64,000 nt of DNA from Blasia pusilla (Eukaryota > Marchantiophyta > Marchantiopsida > Blasiales). Position numbers and translations under genes: made by a program. The stretch lies in NCBI GenBank assembly GCA_050084515.1, contig CM114272.1:42594001-42658000 (forward strand), given 5' to 3'. Below are positions 32,146-44,500 of the stretch, one piece after another. The notes under the pieces are model-generated. The model searched no databases. It saw only the letters and a list, made by a program, of their open reading frames with translations, and had not been told where the DNA came from. The stretch's first letter is position 1; each line of letters opens with the position of its first letter.

Positions 32146-33560
32146 GAGATGATAAGGGAAAGGAGTTTGTAGTGGCATGTGCGAGCCACTCAAAAAACAC
32201 TGTGAAGGCAAACTATAGTTCCTTTGAAGGGGAATGTTAAGCCATAGTGTGGGTAGTGGTCCATTTCTGATGTTATTTTTTCGGGGAGCCTTTGACACTC
32301 ATCACTAATCATTAGTCACTAAGATGGTTGATGGAGTCTGACAAGCTTACAAAGAAGCTTGCTAAATGGGATTTTTATTGCAGGAGTGTAATTTTTGATT
32401 TCACGTTGTCCATTGCCCAATACATCTTAAGCAAGATGTGGACGAGGAGCAATAGCCCATGCACTAGCCAAAATGATGCAATTGGAGCATGGTAGCATGG
32501 TGAGAGTGATGAGGAGATGGTGCCCAGTTGGCACGTATGTGCCTATTTCTGTATGTTGGCTACGTTAGGTTAGCAAGAAGCATCCACTCTAGGAGGGAGG
32601 TTGAGTAGTGAGTCCTTAGCTTGAGATGCTAGTAAGGAAATAACACGGAATCAAGACATCCACCAATATAATATGCTCTTTGAATATCTGCACACTAGTG
32701 TTTTAGCAAGCATTGTGGGTGTTGGAGAGCGGGATCGAGTCCTACAATGAGCCAAGAGGTGATTGTGGGAGGGGACGTATGTGCTTCGGGTTTGGGAGGA
32801 TGGACGATTGTGGATGGTGCCGCATCCTTCACAACAATCATGAGACATGCTCACAAGGAGTTGGATCTTTTTGGAGTCAAGCATGTGTATAACTTGCTTC
32901 ATGTTCAATATTGGTGGTCTGGTATTCAAATTGATGTTTATTAGTTTTTAGCCAAATGCGTTGTACGTGATAGAGTGCGGGCATAGTTCAATGTTCCAAC
33001 ACCACACTTGTTGCTTTAACAATCATGGGATTAGGGTTTTGTTGGAATTTATAATTTTTAGGGCCTTTACTATTGACATAGCGTCATAGTCAATACATGT
33101 TGGTCATGATGGAGCACTTCTCCAAGTATATTGAGTTGGTCGTCTTTCCGAAAAGGTTGAGTGAGGGAATGGCTTATGCATTTCTTAATTAATTGCTTAG
33201 TCATTTTGGAATACTAGAAGACATGTTGAAAGATGAGGGTATTGAGTTTAGGGATGAATTTTCAAGCCTTATGTGATCAAGCATTGATAGATCATCCTAT
33301 GACTTCTCGAGATCATCTTGAGGCAGATGATTTGGTAGAGAGAGTTGTGCAGATGGTGAAAAGAGGATTGCGTAAGTATGAGATGCAGAGATGACACTTA
33401 AAAGATTGGGACCTATAATTATCATGGTTAGCGATGGGATATCGCTTCAATCGACAAGCATCCTTGGCATCATTTTTCTATGGTAGAGAGCTAGATTTAT
33501 TATCAACTATCCGACAAGACATGGTTGAGGCACTTGACCTTGACCACTCATAAATATGGA
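32146..33560 (+). pseudogene. RNase H and integrase remnants, element C (second part)
   Basis: RNase H resumes at KEFVVACASHSKN, then YSSFEGEC and LRWLMESDKLTKKLAKW. Integrase fragments follow near 32840-33560 in several frames: HKELDLFGVKHVYNLL and YWW (zinc domain), HFSKYIEL-like, and the EADDLVERVVQMVK-like segment. Stops are frequent. This is the right half of the copy interrupted by B. Confidence 0.75.
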
Positions 33561-34060
33561 TGAAAACATGTTGTCAATGGGCTAAGCTCTTTCAGAGAAT
33601 CATGCTTATGGAATTTGAAAATTTGGATATCGCCCAACATCGTGATACTTGGAGACATGTTACTACGCGTGGAGGAGGCTATCGACCAAGGATACAAACC
33701 TTCCATCTTGGCGATTATGTCTACCCACAACAAATAGTCCCAACGATATGGGATGTGACGGTGAGACGCACTATTCTACAATTACAAGAGTTTTATTATT
33801 AGGTATCCTTGTGTTAGAGGGTCATGATGATACCGTTAGGAAAGATCATGTGCTTAATTATGCACAATGTCATCTTTTGAACGTGGATGCAAATATTGAT
33901 GCGAATTTAGCAGTTGTTCTTACATGTTTGAGATATATGTTGTGTGGGACTCGTAGAGGAGTATCCACGATGCTAGTCTATGATTTTGTATTCTCGAGGA
34001 TGACATATGTTGTGTTTGACTCTGCCTCTTAACTTGGTTCTTCAAGGACGTAGGATTTCT
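33560..34060 (+). pseudogene. SH3-like and PHD remnant, element C
   Basis: The segment GDYVYPQQIVPT, then LVLEGHDD and KDHVLNYAQCHLLNVDANID, parallels the A and B tails. The PHD array is recognisable only as YMLCG and TMLVYDF..SRMTYVVF. The CxxC pairs and the His are mostly lost. Confidence 0.7.
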
Positions 34061-34243
34061 CCTAGATGTACATAGGTCTGATAGATAGATTACAAGATTA
34101 CTCTTGATGTTATGAATTATAGGAAGGTGAGTAACAATAGGGTGACATAGCATCTGATTTTTTTTATCTTAGCACCAAAAAGATGCATATCATTTAGACT
34201 TTTGTTGTAGGTTATGTGGAGTTAAAGGGACCTAACCACAAGC

Positions 34244-34480
34244 TAGGGGGGCAATTGGGATTATCCAATCGTTCATGTGTAGATGTGTTAGCATTCATAC
34301 TTAGATGGATCTTAGACTTGTGTGTATGACAAGCGATGTATGTTGGTAGCGATGACTATTCCCACAATAGATATTATGGTAGATGATATGTAGGGCGAGA
34401 TAGTATCGAGACCTTAGAGGGATCTTGTACTTCCCCATTTTTAGAAGTCAAATATGACCTGCTTTTAAGAGGTGATCTAC
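34244..34480 (+). repeat. Polypurine tract and terminal-repeat remnant, element C
   Basis: CTAGGGGGGC at 34244-34251 is followed by a diverged module (GACAAGCGATGTATGTTGGTAG near 34328) and a body remnant (TATGTAGGGC near 34389, compare TATGTAGGGCCGTAGTGTC in A). The order PPT-module-body is the same as in A and B. Confidence 0.55.
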
Positions 34481-35912
34481 AAACATAGGTCACCCTTCAT
34501 TTTATGAGGGATAGCAACCTTGGAGAGGTTGACCCTCTCATCGAGTGGATGTTTGGATGAGGTATGATTGATTGCAAATTTCATCAATTTCACATTCATA
34601 TATCAGATTCCCTCACTTCCAAAGGCATTGACAAATTTTTGTTTATTTTACCGAGAAAAATGACAAAATGATAATATGAGAAGAACTCAAAATAGAAATA
34701 TGTCTATAATTTATATATGATATAAGGTAATAAAGAGATGCATTTGCTACCTTACATTGTAATGTTAAAATTTAGTTAGGCTTCAAATTCAAAATGTCTT
34801 TAATAAATTAAAATGTTGACAAGTGAGCGTCATACTTTTGAATTTTCCCTCATATTTTGTTTATGTGATATATCTCACAAGAAAATTCGCCATTTCTCCA
34901 ACCACGCTCTTTCCTATGAACCTATCATCTTCCCGAATATGTTTTTCGTACCAACAACAATTCAAACGTTTCAAGCTCCACTTTATTATAACAATAAACC
35001 TCAATTCAAATTACTTACTTGAGTGTGCGTTGAATCTTTCCAAGCGTGTTTAAGTTTGAAACTTCGAATTAAAGCACTATCATTGTGATAAGCACAATTT
35101 TTGGATGTATATAAAATTCATTAATTATCTCCTGACTCACACGAAGGTTGGGATGTACCGGAATTCACTAGTTATAGCGGTCACTCATCCTTCAATATGT
35201 GTACACTTGGCGGGGTCACACTAGTGTTATCTCTGAATGTTTTTCCCTTATCCAATACTACGGATTGCCACCAACAAATATGCGAAAGTAGGAAACCCTC
35301 TTAAAAGACGACAGGAGGTGGGTCACTTACTCTCATGCACATGCGTAAGTGATTGTGTACACCGGATCATACACATCAGCGCATCTGTTCACACTTATAA
35401 CCATTCCATAAATTGGTTTTGTCCATGATCACTAAGTAGGGTTCTCACGTGCTTTGAGAAAAAGGTTCGTTAACTCTAGCGCAAAATAGCTGCTAACTGG
35501 ACCCACTTAATTGATTGGTGCAAATATATTTTTGTTGTCGAAACGTCTTCCCCGCCTACGTAAAAAGGAATGGGGTAACGTTGAGCTTGCAAATCAAAAA
35601 TTGATGTTATGTAAAGAATCTAGATGGAAGAAATCTAGGGAAATTCGTTATAGTATTTATCATTGTTGGATTTTAGCTTGGTTCCATTCCAAGCGTTTCG
35701 TCTTTCAATTTTTGGGGGTTTTATTAATGGGAGGTCAGGCCTATATTTTTTATTCGTTGTCGAAAAGTTAGTGAAAAATAAATAAATTTATTAATCTCTA
35801 CTATTCTTGGAGACTGCACTTATAGGGGTGTCCACGCCTCTTCATGTCTTTTTGGTCAATAGTCTTTTTGTCTCCCGTATTCGAAAGGCGTCTTGCAATT
35901 CATAGTTTGGAT

Positions 35913-35949
35913 GCTTTTCACATGCGCGTAACACGGGCATGTGAAAAGC
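35913..35949. repeat. 13-bp inverted repeat
   Basis: GCTTTTCACATGC at 35913-35925 and its reverse complement at 35937-35949 flank an 11-nt loop. It is isolated in AT-rich DNA. Confidence 0.75.
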
Positions 35950-37469
35950 TAGTATTTCCTAATTTGAAGACACCAAAATTTCACTTTTCAACCACAATGC
36001 TGTTGATTTCTCCCCTAAATTACCTTCACCATAATTTCATGTTTGTTTTTATTCATAAATTTTTCCATTTATATTTCCCATGTACAAAATAATTACTTGT
36101 AAGTTAGTCCTTTTCCTGCCTTTTTCTATGATTAAATTTTTGGCACTAGAAGTTCCAAAAAATCACAACATGCAACTTTAGAATCAATTGGGTTGGAAAC
36201 AAAGTGCCCTTACCGCTTTTTTTTTCTCTCACAACATTGAGTTGATTAAATAAGTGGAAAATGAAATATCTAGAAGACAATAATAAACATTGCCTTCTCT
36301 CATTGCTTAAGCAAGCCTCAAAAAGTATTATTTAGGGCATGATCCAAACCAATAAAGGACATCCAAAATCACCCTAGAATTAAAGGTTTAAGAATTAATT
36401 GATTTATGCTATGTGTTTCTATCTTTTATTTTTTTCTCTTTTATTTTTTTTCACAGAAAGGTTTTTGTAGATTGCAAACACTAATTGGATGCGTTTAGAT
36501 ATGAGCTCAAGCAATGTTTCCTTTCAAGCATTTATTTTCCCCTCCCTTGCTTATACATATGATGACACTAGTGCAAGCCCCGTGCGATGTACATGCTTAA
36601 ATCACCTCTTGTAATTTTCAAACTTCATTTTAAATTAATTTGGAGGGATCCTACTAGTTCAAAAAGTGAGCAATCTTATTGCTTGAAAGTGCCAAGTGTC
36701 TAAAGAAGAAGTGTTCGCAACTCGGTTCGCAAAATGAAAGGGCACTCTCCAACAATAATATACATGCTTTTCCTGCTTTTTTATTACAAACGAATTTGAA
36801 TCATTTGATCAATGATATCATTGCGACTTGAGCAAACAAGAAATTGCAAAAGAACGCTTGAAAAATATGTAAAACGACTCCCATATGACCCGCTACTAGA
36901 CCTTATCTATAAAAGTGCCATAAGGGAATCCACTTGAAGCAAAGCCAGAGACCACTCAAGGTGGTTTTTTCTCCCTCACCACACAAACATATGTAATCTT
37001 TATTATTCTTTGCGGTTGGGGTTAAGAAATCTAAAACGTTCTAGGGATATTGTATATCCAAAATTTTTCATACTAAAATGAGTCAATCAATCAGTTTCTA
37101 TCAAATTTCCAATTTTTTAGTTTAAACTTAATTATCATACATTATTTTTTTAAAGAAGGTTTACATTATTTATGTAAGATTTTGTCCCAAAAAAAAACAC
37201 TTCTTAGTTTGATCGCTGCTTTGACACATGTAAGGTGCAAAAAAGTTAGGAGAAGGTTGAATTTTTTTCTAGAATAAGAAAAGAAAGAAATTGGTAAATT
37301 TTCCACAAATAAGAGTTTCAAAATAAATTTTGAAGTATTTAATTTTCGACATGAAACATAAGAAGAGATAACAATTTTTCAACAAATGATGTGAACGGAT
37401 TCAAGGGAGGAAGGGACAAATTTTCTACAAGGAAGGGAAAGAGAAAATTACACAACTTCATCAAGGATA

Positions 37470-37780
37470 TGGTTGCACAAAAAGAGGCAAAGTCTGTCCC
37501 TAAGACGGACAAGTCTGGACATTTCCACAGATATGGATTGCAAAAAGTGGCACCCACACTTATAGTTCATGATGGAAGATAGGGCACGGGCATGGGCAAA
37601 CGGGGCAATAAGGGGGAGCAAGTGGAGATGGAGGTAGGAAGAAACGGGAAAGTATGGAGCATAAGTGGGAGGGATCATAAAGATGGGGAAGGTGGGGCCC
37701 ACATGAACAAGTCCTTTCATAGGTTGGACATGAGTCCACATATATGGAAATTGTCCACATGGAAGCTTGAACAAGGATCG
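37470..37780 (+). repeat. Dispersed repeat family R, copy 1
   Basis: Shares GGACAAGT.TGGACAT.TCCAC, then the block CCACACTTATAGTTCATGAT, then GGGAAAGTATGG and GACAAGTCCTT.CATAGG with 41270-41560. The block is in reverse orientation at 55200-55590. A short piece of the 5' part also lies at 18213-18275. The class is unknown. Confidence 0.65.
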
Positions 37781-39030
37781 ACCTTCTAAGAATTCTCTTT
37801 AAAGTGTTTGGTTTTTCAATAGGAGAGGGAGATAGGGAGTTGGAAGAGATCTTGTACTTGACCAAAAGGGATGGCGATATACACTCTCTTGTAATTCACG
37901 GAGATTCTATCAATCCCTATTCTTTCCAAAGGAAAGAACAAAAGACTTCATCTTCTACATCCTTAGCCTCTCATGGAGAAATAAGATGGACAAGAGAGGA
38001 GGGGAAAGACATACTTTATGCGGATAGAGATTCATAATCTCCATTCATCCGGAGAGTAGAGGTAAGAAAATGAAGTGATTAAGAATGAGTTTGGTGGATG
38101 GTTGGTTGAAGGAAATAGGATAATCATAAGGATGTACAACATAAGGAAAATGCATGGGTCCTCTCAAGGGACTAGAGTGGGTTCCTCTAGTCCAAGATCA
38201 TACGGACACAAAAGCACTAGTCGTTCAAAACATGGATTGGTTTTACAACAACCAAGAAAAATATTATGTCTATTGTTAAGTTGACTTTCTTTCAACTGCA
38301 AACCTACCTTATATTTATTCTAGATTAAAAGTTAATTATATTAAGGCCCTTACTTTTGAGTGGCCCTCCCATGGACACAAAGATTATCACACATCCTAAG
38401 GGTTGACCATGGAAATTGGAAAAGGAATAAAAAATTTCTGGATCCAATGGGAAGACAAATAGTGGATTTTCTTAAGAAAAAAAAAGTTCATCAATTGCAT
38501 AAGAATACCCAGCTAGTTTTATTTTTATTATTCATACTTTTATTTATTAAGTAATTAATGGATACGACTTGTTATTTTCCCCTAGTCATGACAATATGCC
38601 AAAATACGTGAACCCTGGGGATTCCCGTTTTGCGAAACCCCACTACAAGAAAAAAAGAAGGAAAGAATTCACTGTTCATTTAATTGAAGAAGATCTGTAT
38701 CTATTTAAGAAGTGAATTCAAATATTGGAATTTCTCGAATTCTCTTCTAATGTTTAAGTGACTAATTAATCAATATCACTCTATTCATTATGCAACGAGT
38801 TAAGTGTTTTTGTTTTATCGACAGTTATCATTAATCTTTAGCCATGGCCGTCAAGAACCGTCAGTGTACTGAACTTTTTAAATGATGTACGAGTTGGCAT
38901 CACAAAATCAGAAGCTTTAATTATATAAATCTTTCGTCGTTTATTAGCTTAAAAATACGTTTAACGTAATAAATTTGTTCTGCCACCAAGAATAGCATCT
39001 CTGGTCGAGCATAGGATTCCATGATTTAAT

Positions 39031-39077
39031 AAACGTTCCTTACTTAAAATTTACAAATATTTAAGTAAGGAACGTTT
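39031..39077. repeat. 18-bp perfect inverted repeat, 11-nt loop
   Basis: 39031-39048 and 39060-39077 are exact reverse complements (AAACGTTCCTTACTTAAA). No gene is near, so a terminator role is unlikely. It could be the end of a degraded inverted-repeat element. Confidence 0.8.
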
Positions 39078-41269
39078 GAACATACTTTTTTACCATTATT
39101 TTTTTAATAAAAAGATTGTACGAGGGATAATAGAATAAAAAAAATCAATGGAAATTGAATGTTTTTTAGAAAAAAAAATTTAATAAAATAAAATTGGACT
39201 CAAAAAATGGAAGACATGATAACTTTTCAAATGAAAAATGGAAATAAACTATGAGGAGAAATTTTTTCCACTAATGATAGCTTTTAATTGAAAAATAAAA
39301 TTTAATGATAATTTTCAGCCCAAAATTTAATTAAAAAGTGATGAGAGAGAGATGGTGGAATGGTGCCAATATGAGCAATAAATTATCAGATTTATACATA
39401 TGTATTTTTATATATATATATGTAAGTATGAGCTCCACTTCTCTTGAATGCAACTTCTACAAACTTTAAGAGCATATGTTGAAAGTAGATCCCAACAAGA
39501 TCTTCCATTGAGCACGATACAAGAGGGTTATCACATGCAAAACCTAGAAGAGTGAAATCCTAAATGGACTAGATGTAGAACTCATCAACATCTTCTATTG
39601 AGCAAAGCATGGGTCTCTAAGAATGTCCTAGAAGTTCTTTTCTTTCTTGTTCGAATAGCAAAATTGATATTATGGTCAACACAAGATGTTGATGACCATG
39701 ATGATCTCCATTTTCTTATAGGAATCTCTCAAAATTTTTTGTTGCATACTCCTACATCTTGGATTCTTGGTTCCAATCACTTAGTCAAGTCTTGTAAACT
39801 CCTTTTAGGTGGGAGAAGTTAATGATGCACGAGGTGCAAGGAGACCCTGGAATACTACAACACCCAATTATAAGATAATATTGATAGATAAGTTTTCATT
39901 GGTAGACTACAGACAAAGGTTGGGGATTGAAGTGAATCAAATATATGCTCGCTATGGAAGAGACTCAAACCTTGCGGAGTAATACTAACAACTCCAAATT
40001 GATCACATGTGAAAAGTGCAATTAGACTATGTGTCAAAAGAAGCTTATGAATGGAGGAAGATATATTGATGACAAGGTAATGGAGATATTTATGATATGT
40101 ACAGACATGTTGCATCAGAAATTATATTTTTAAGCACGTCACAACTCATCAAGATGAATAGCGTTTACTCTACTATCTCTAGGTCTGAATCGGATTGCAG
40201 TGTGCACTCCTCTTTGAAGACCTACGGACTACAAGGAACATAAGTCCTAATACAATCCTATCCCTTGAAGGATAGATGCTCAACAAAGAAGCACTACTCC
40301 ACCTATGATGGAAATACAAAACAAATGGAGCATCGCTCTCTCGATTATCGTGTGGGTAAATTTGAGTGTCTACTCTTAATACTCCACACTCATCACAAAC
40401 AATGGAATGGACCTACCCTTGTAGAAGTATCCGATAACAATGACATCATAGGGCAAGCACTTGAAATGTACGGGAATCCAACTCCAAAATCTCTTCTAAG
40501 ATGCCAATATATGGAAACTCCCTCCCAACCACATGTATATCATGTGGAGGTGATCCCTTTGATTCTTTCTTGGAGGTGCACTAGATGTTGTTATCTTTTG
40601 TCTCTATACGACAATTGTCCAAGGCTATGATCAAAAAATGATGACCATCCTCTCTTCCGTGGATAAAAAATATGCAATCACTTTAGGCCTCGATACCCTT
40701 TGCTTCACGTCTAAGTCTATTTGAGGGTAGTCCCTCATGATTAAATCCTCAAAGCGTATACGCCATGAACTTCTTGAATCAAAAGAAATGTGCTTGTAAA
40801 AATGCACTTATGCCTCAATCTCTATCCTTGTCATATTAATTGTCTCAACCATCCCATCATCTACGTAGAAGTTGTTCTTGAGGATAAATGTGCATGTATG
40901 AGATTGTCTCATAGTAGAAAATATAATATATTTGCATGCTCCCTATGCTTTCTCAATGGCATTTTTTGTGTCATCGTCATTCCTATTCTATACAACATGC
41001 GGTCCGAGCTAAAGATGACCAACCAACTCTATGGTATAGAACTTCATCTCTGAAAGTAGGTAGCTCCACACCATACTACCCTCCATTCAAGATTGGCTAT
41101 AGATCAAACCGTTCCATCTCCAAGTGTAGCATTCCATAGAATATATCAATATGAAATGTGCTAGACTTGTGATGCATACCTCCCTCACCAAATGGAGTAG
41201 CCAATCGCTTTGCCCTATTATAAACGATGGTAGAAGAACCCTCTTCAAATGTGTTACCACCACATTTGC

Positions 41270-41560
41270 TATGATTACACAAAAATCGACATGGATGGAC
41301 AAGTTTGGACATGTCCACCGACATAGATTACAAGAGATGGGAGCCACACTTATAGTTCATGATGGAAAGTAGTGCAAGGCCAAGTGGAGCAATAAAGGAT
41401 AAGGGAGTGGGGATAGCGGGAGGAACAAAGGGGAAAGTATGGAACATGTAGGCAAGTGGGGGGAATGAGAAAGAAGGGACAAGTCCTTCCATAGGATGGA
41501 CGTAAGTCCACGCACACGGAATCGTTCCACATGCAAATTTGATATCCGCCTCCACTTCTA
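41270..41560 (+). repeat. Dispersed repeat family R, copy 2
   Basis: Aligns along its length with 37470-37780. Conserved blocks are TTTGGACATGTCCACCGACAT, CCACACTTATAGTTCATGAT, GGGAAAGTATGGA and AAGTCCTTCCATAGGATGGA. No terminal repeats or coding region were recognised. Confidence 0.65.
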
Positions 41561-44500
41561 ATCTAATTATTAATGTGTATCTCCTTGCCACATATCCATC
41601 GACATAATAGAAGAATACTTTAATGGAAACATTCCTGAGGGATAAGGAAAACGTGAGGGAAAAAAGGATTTGGAATTGCAAGAGTCCTCATGAGAACTAA
41701 TAGAATTATCCCATGGATTGTTCCATGGGTAGAAGTATTCCTCCTAAACGGGTTCAGTTGGCATCTGGTTCATGTCAAGGGAGGACATCTAAAACCTAAA
41801 GATATTTTCATCCGTATGTGTGTTTTAGAACCTCATGTAGAACCCTACTACATAAGGATTTTCTCTTGATGAGTCTCGTCCACACAAAAACACTAGTATA
41901 AAATAACCAAATGATCATCCCAAAATGAAATATATTAAGCTCCAAGTTTGTGATCCTCACAATAATTCCTTCCGAAATATTCCTCAAAAAAAACTCAAAA
42001 GATGTAGACTATCACCCTCCTTTAGTGAAACTTGAAGAAAATGTGGAAAGAAGGAAAATTTTCACACCATAAAACTGGAAAATTCTAGAATATCAACCAT
42101 TGGGGTTGGAAAGCAAGAAGCATTTCCTTCGGTTCTCAAAGAAATAGAATTAAACTAAATTCAAAATAACTAAATTGAAACTAAATTCCAATTAACTAAA
42201 ACTTTTTAATTAAAGCTGTCCTAAAAAATCATAAAAAGGGTTCAATTTTTTTATTGGCCATGGAGAGATCAAGAGACGAATAATCCTGATTTTTTAGGAT
42301 GCAATTAGTTTTTTTAATATGCCTCCCAAATATGTTCCTCGTAAAACTATTTGCAAACACCCAACCATAAGCAACGGACCAGGAGATGAAATACAACAAT
42401 GTAAGGGCAAAAGTTGTAATAACGAAAATTGTTTTATTTCCTTTCTCTTGGCTGCTTAATTATTGATTTCTCAAAAAGTAGTTTTAAATAGTAAAATGTC
42501 AAGCTTTCTTTCTTAGCAAGGCCTTGGAGAAAAAATTCACCTTGTCAAATCTTTGCTTTTATCTTGAAGAAACACTTAGATACATATAAGTAAAATAAAT
42601 AACATTGAAATTTTGAGAAATACTAATCTATTTGAATTTTTATGGATATTTTTAGGCTATAAAGTGGTTCGTGCCTACCATGACATTATCCATGCGATTA
42701 ATGTTACTTATAAGGTGCTCGTGAAATAAAAAGTGTTTGAAGAACTTTTGTTAGTGTATAGGATATGAAGGGAAGGGATTAACGATGTTGTTCACAAATT
42801 CAATTTTTTTCTTCTGCCTGCATAAAGAGAAACATTTTCTTGTTGCCTAGTTGTCACGTGTCAAACAAAGAGGTGTTTGCAAATCAAGAAGGCACTATCC
42901 CATAACAATAAAGATGTTGCCCGTGCTATGCACACATAACATAATTTCCTCAATACAATGGCTTAAAAACAACGATGATGATATTTAAAAAAAATTTATA
43001 CTTAAAATTTTAAAATAGATTTAACTTCAAAATTTAATTATAATTTCTACTTTTATAAATCTTAAAAGAGTAATAAAATCACCTTTAGATAATATCCATT
43101 ACGACTAAATAATTATATTCCTCCCTAAAAGTTCCAACAATAATTATTCTTCTCCTTCCACTCTTCCGGCCAAAATAACATTCATAAAAATATTCATATA
43201 TAATTTGAATTAAAAAAATAAGTTTTCTTTCCCAAAATAGCACATGTGAATTAATATGATTATTTTTTAAATAATTAATTATTTCATTGAATTTTTAAAT
43301 ATAATTTATATTTTCTAAAATCTTAGAAGAAAAATAAATTTTCACTCTTCTTAGTACTTAAAATCCTCCATTCAAATTTAAATGATATCCCAATCCCCTA
43401 AATAATTTTACCCTTCCATCAAACGTAATCTACCCCTTCTTCATTAAAATTTATTTTCCCTTTCCATCACATGTGAATTAAGACACAAATTCTAAATTTT
43501 TTGTTTATTATCAAAATTATTCCATTTTATTAATATTTATAATCATCCATTATAATATTAAATAAATTATTAATTACTTAATATTTTATTTTTGGATTCC
43601 ATGAAAATTCCTATGGGTTTTCTTTAATGTGGTTCAAGTAATAAAAATATGTTACCTATTATTTTTATTATTTGAATGTCCCCTCCTCTACCCCTAAAGA
43701 TCCCGTTACTTGAATGTCCCCCTCCCCTCCCCTCGCGGTCCCCGTACCCCTCCTCTACCATGCCACGTGCCGAAATCTCGTGTGTCGCCACTAAAAAGCC
43801 ACTCCTATGTTAATAGTATAGATGACTTGTCATTTTTCCAAGTTATCCTTGCCGTGTGCTCATCGATCGCTACCATTTTATTGGTCTCTTCAAAATTTTC
43901 CCTCATGTCTTTTACTCTAGTTCTATGCCTTTAAGTCAAGGTTGGCATTTGCTATTAAGCATGAAACTTTGGAAAATAAAAGAAAATATTGGATTTGTGA
44001 AAATTCCCCTCTTGGTTATATGTGGTAGTTTCTATTTTTTGTTCCTTCAATTCAAGAATTGACTTGAATATGACTGCATTTAAGAAAATTTGTTTCTTTC
44101 ATTGTCTAAGTTCATAAATGAGAGAGACCTCCCCCAATTTGGAGTGTCTTCCTTGTCATGATTAAAAAATCCAAAAAATTGATCGCACCCTAGGAGGTAG
44201 GCTTGTGCGTAGAAAATTCAAACTAATTTCTTAAAGTAGGAAAGGATGCTTGATATAATATAAAAACTTAAAAAGAGATAGAAATCTTATTGATATATGA
44301 GAAAAGGGGGGTTAAATTAGAAAAAAAATGGAGTCGCGCCCATCTCCATGCAAAAAAGAGAGAGAAGTAGAAAAACATTGGGTCCCATTTAGCATCTTAC
44401 ATCAGTAATACCTGAATAGATATGTATTATTCTATGAAAAATATTTCTAGAAGGAAACTCCCGTCCATCAACGGCATATCTATCACTTTCTCATGCCCAT

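Larger units (their letters stand above)
18470..34480 (+). mobile_element. Element C: decayed DNMT-type Ty3/gypsy element split by element B
   Basis: The plus-strand remnant 18470-21906 covers the gag-protease linker, protease, methyltransferase, RT and the start of RNase H. It stops in the RNase H motif (..FxLHTD) at about 21900. The remnant resumes at 32146 with the next RNase H residues (DDKGKEFVVACASHSKN), then integrase, SH3-like and PHD remnants, a polypurine tract (34244-34251) and terminal-repeat remnants to about 34480. Element B fills 21907-32145. About ten codons of RNase H are lost at the junction. Gag is missing from the left end. Many stops show it is the oldest recognisable copy. 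Confidence 0.85.

Noticed and set aside
35511-35771. 86-codon AT-rich frame with a hydrophobic stretch, considered as an organelle-derived gene
   Set aside because: I could not match it to any plastid or mitochondrial protein I know. Kept only as a note in the AT-rich region.
40790-41053. YVDD-like translation on the minus strand suggesting a Ty1/copia RT
   Set aside because: Only the four residues match; neighbouring RT blocks are absent.
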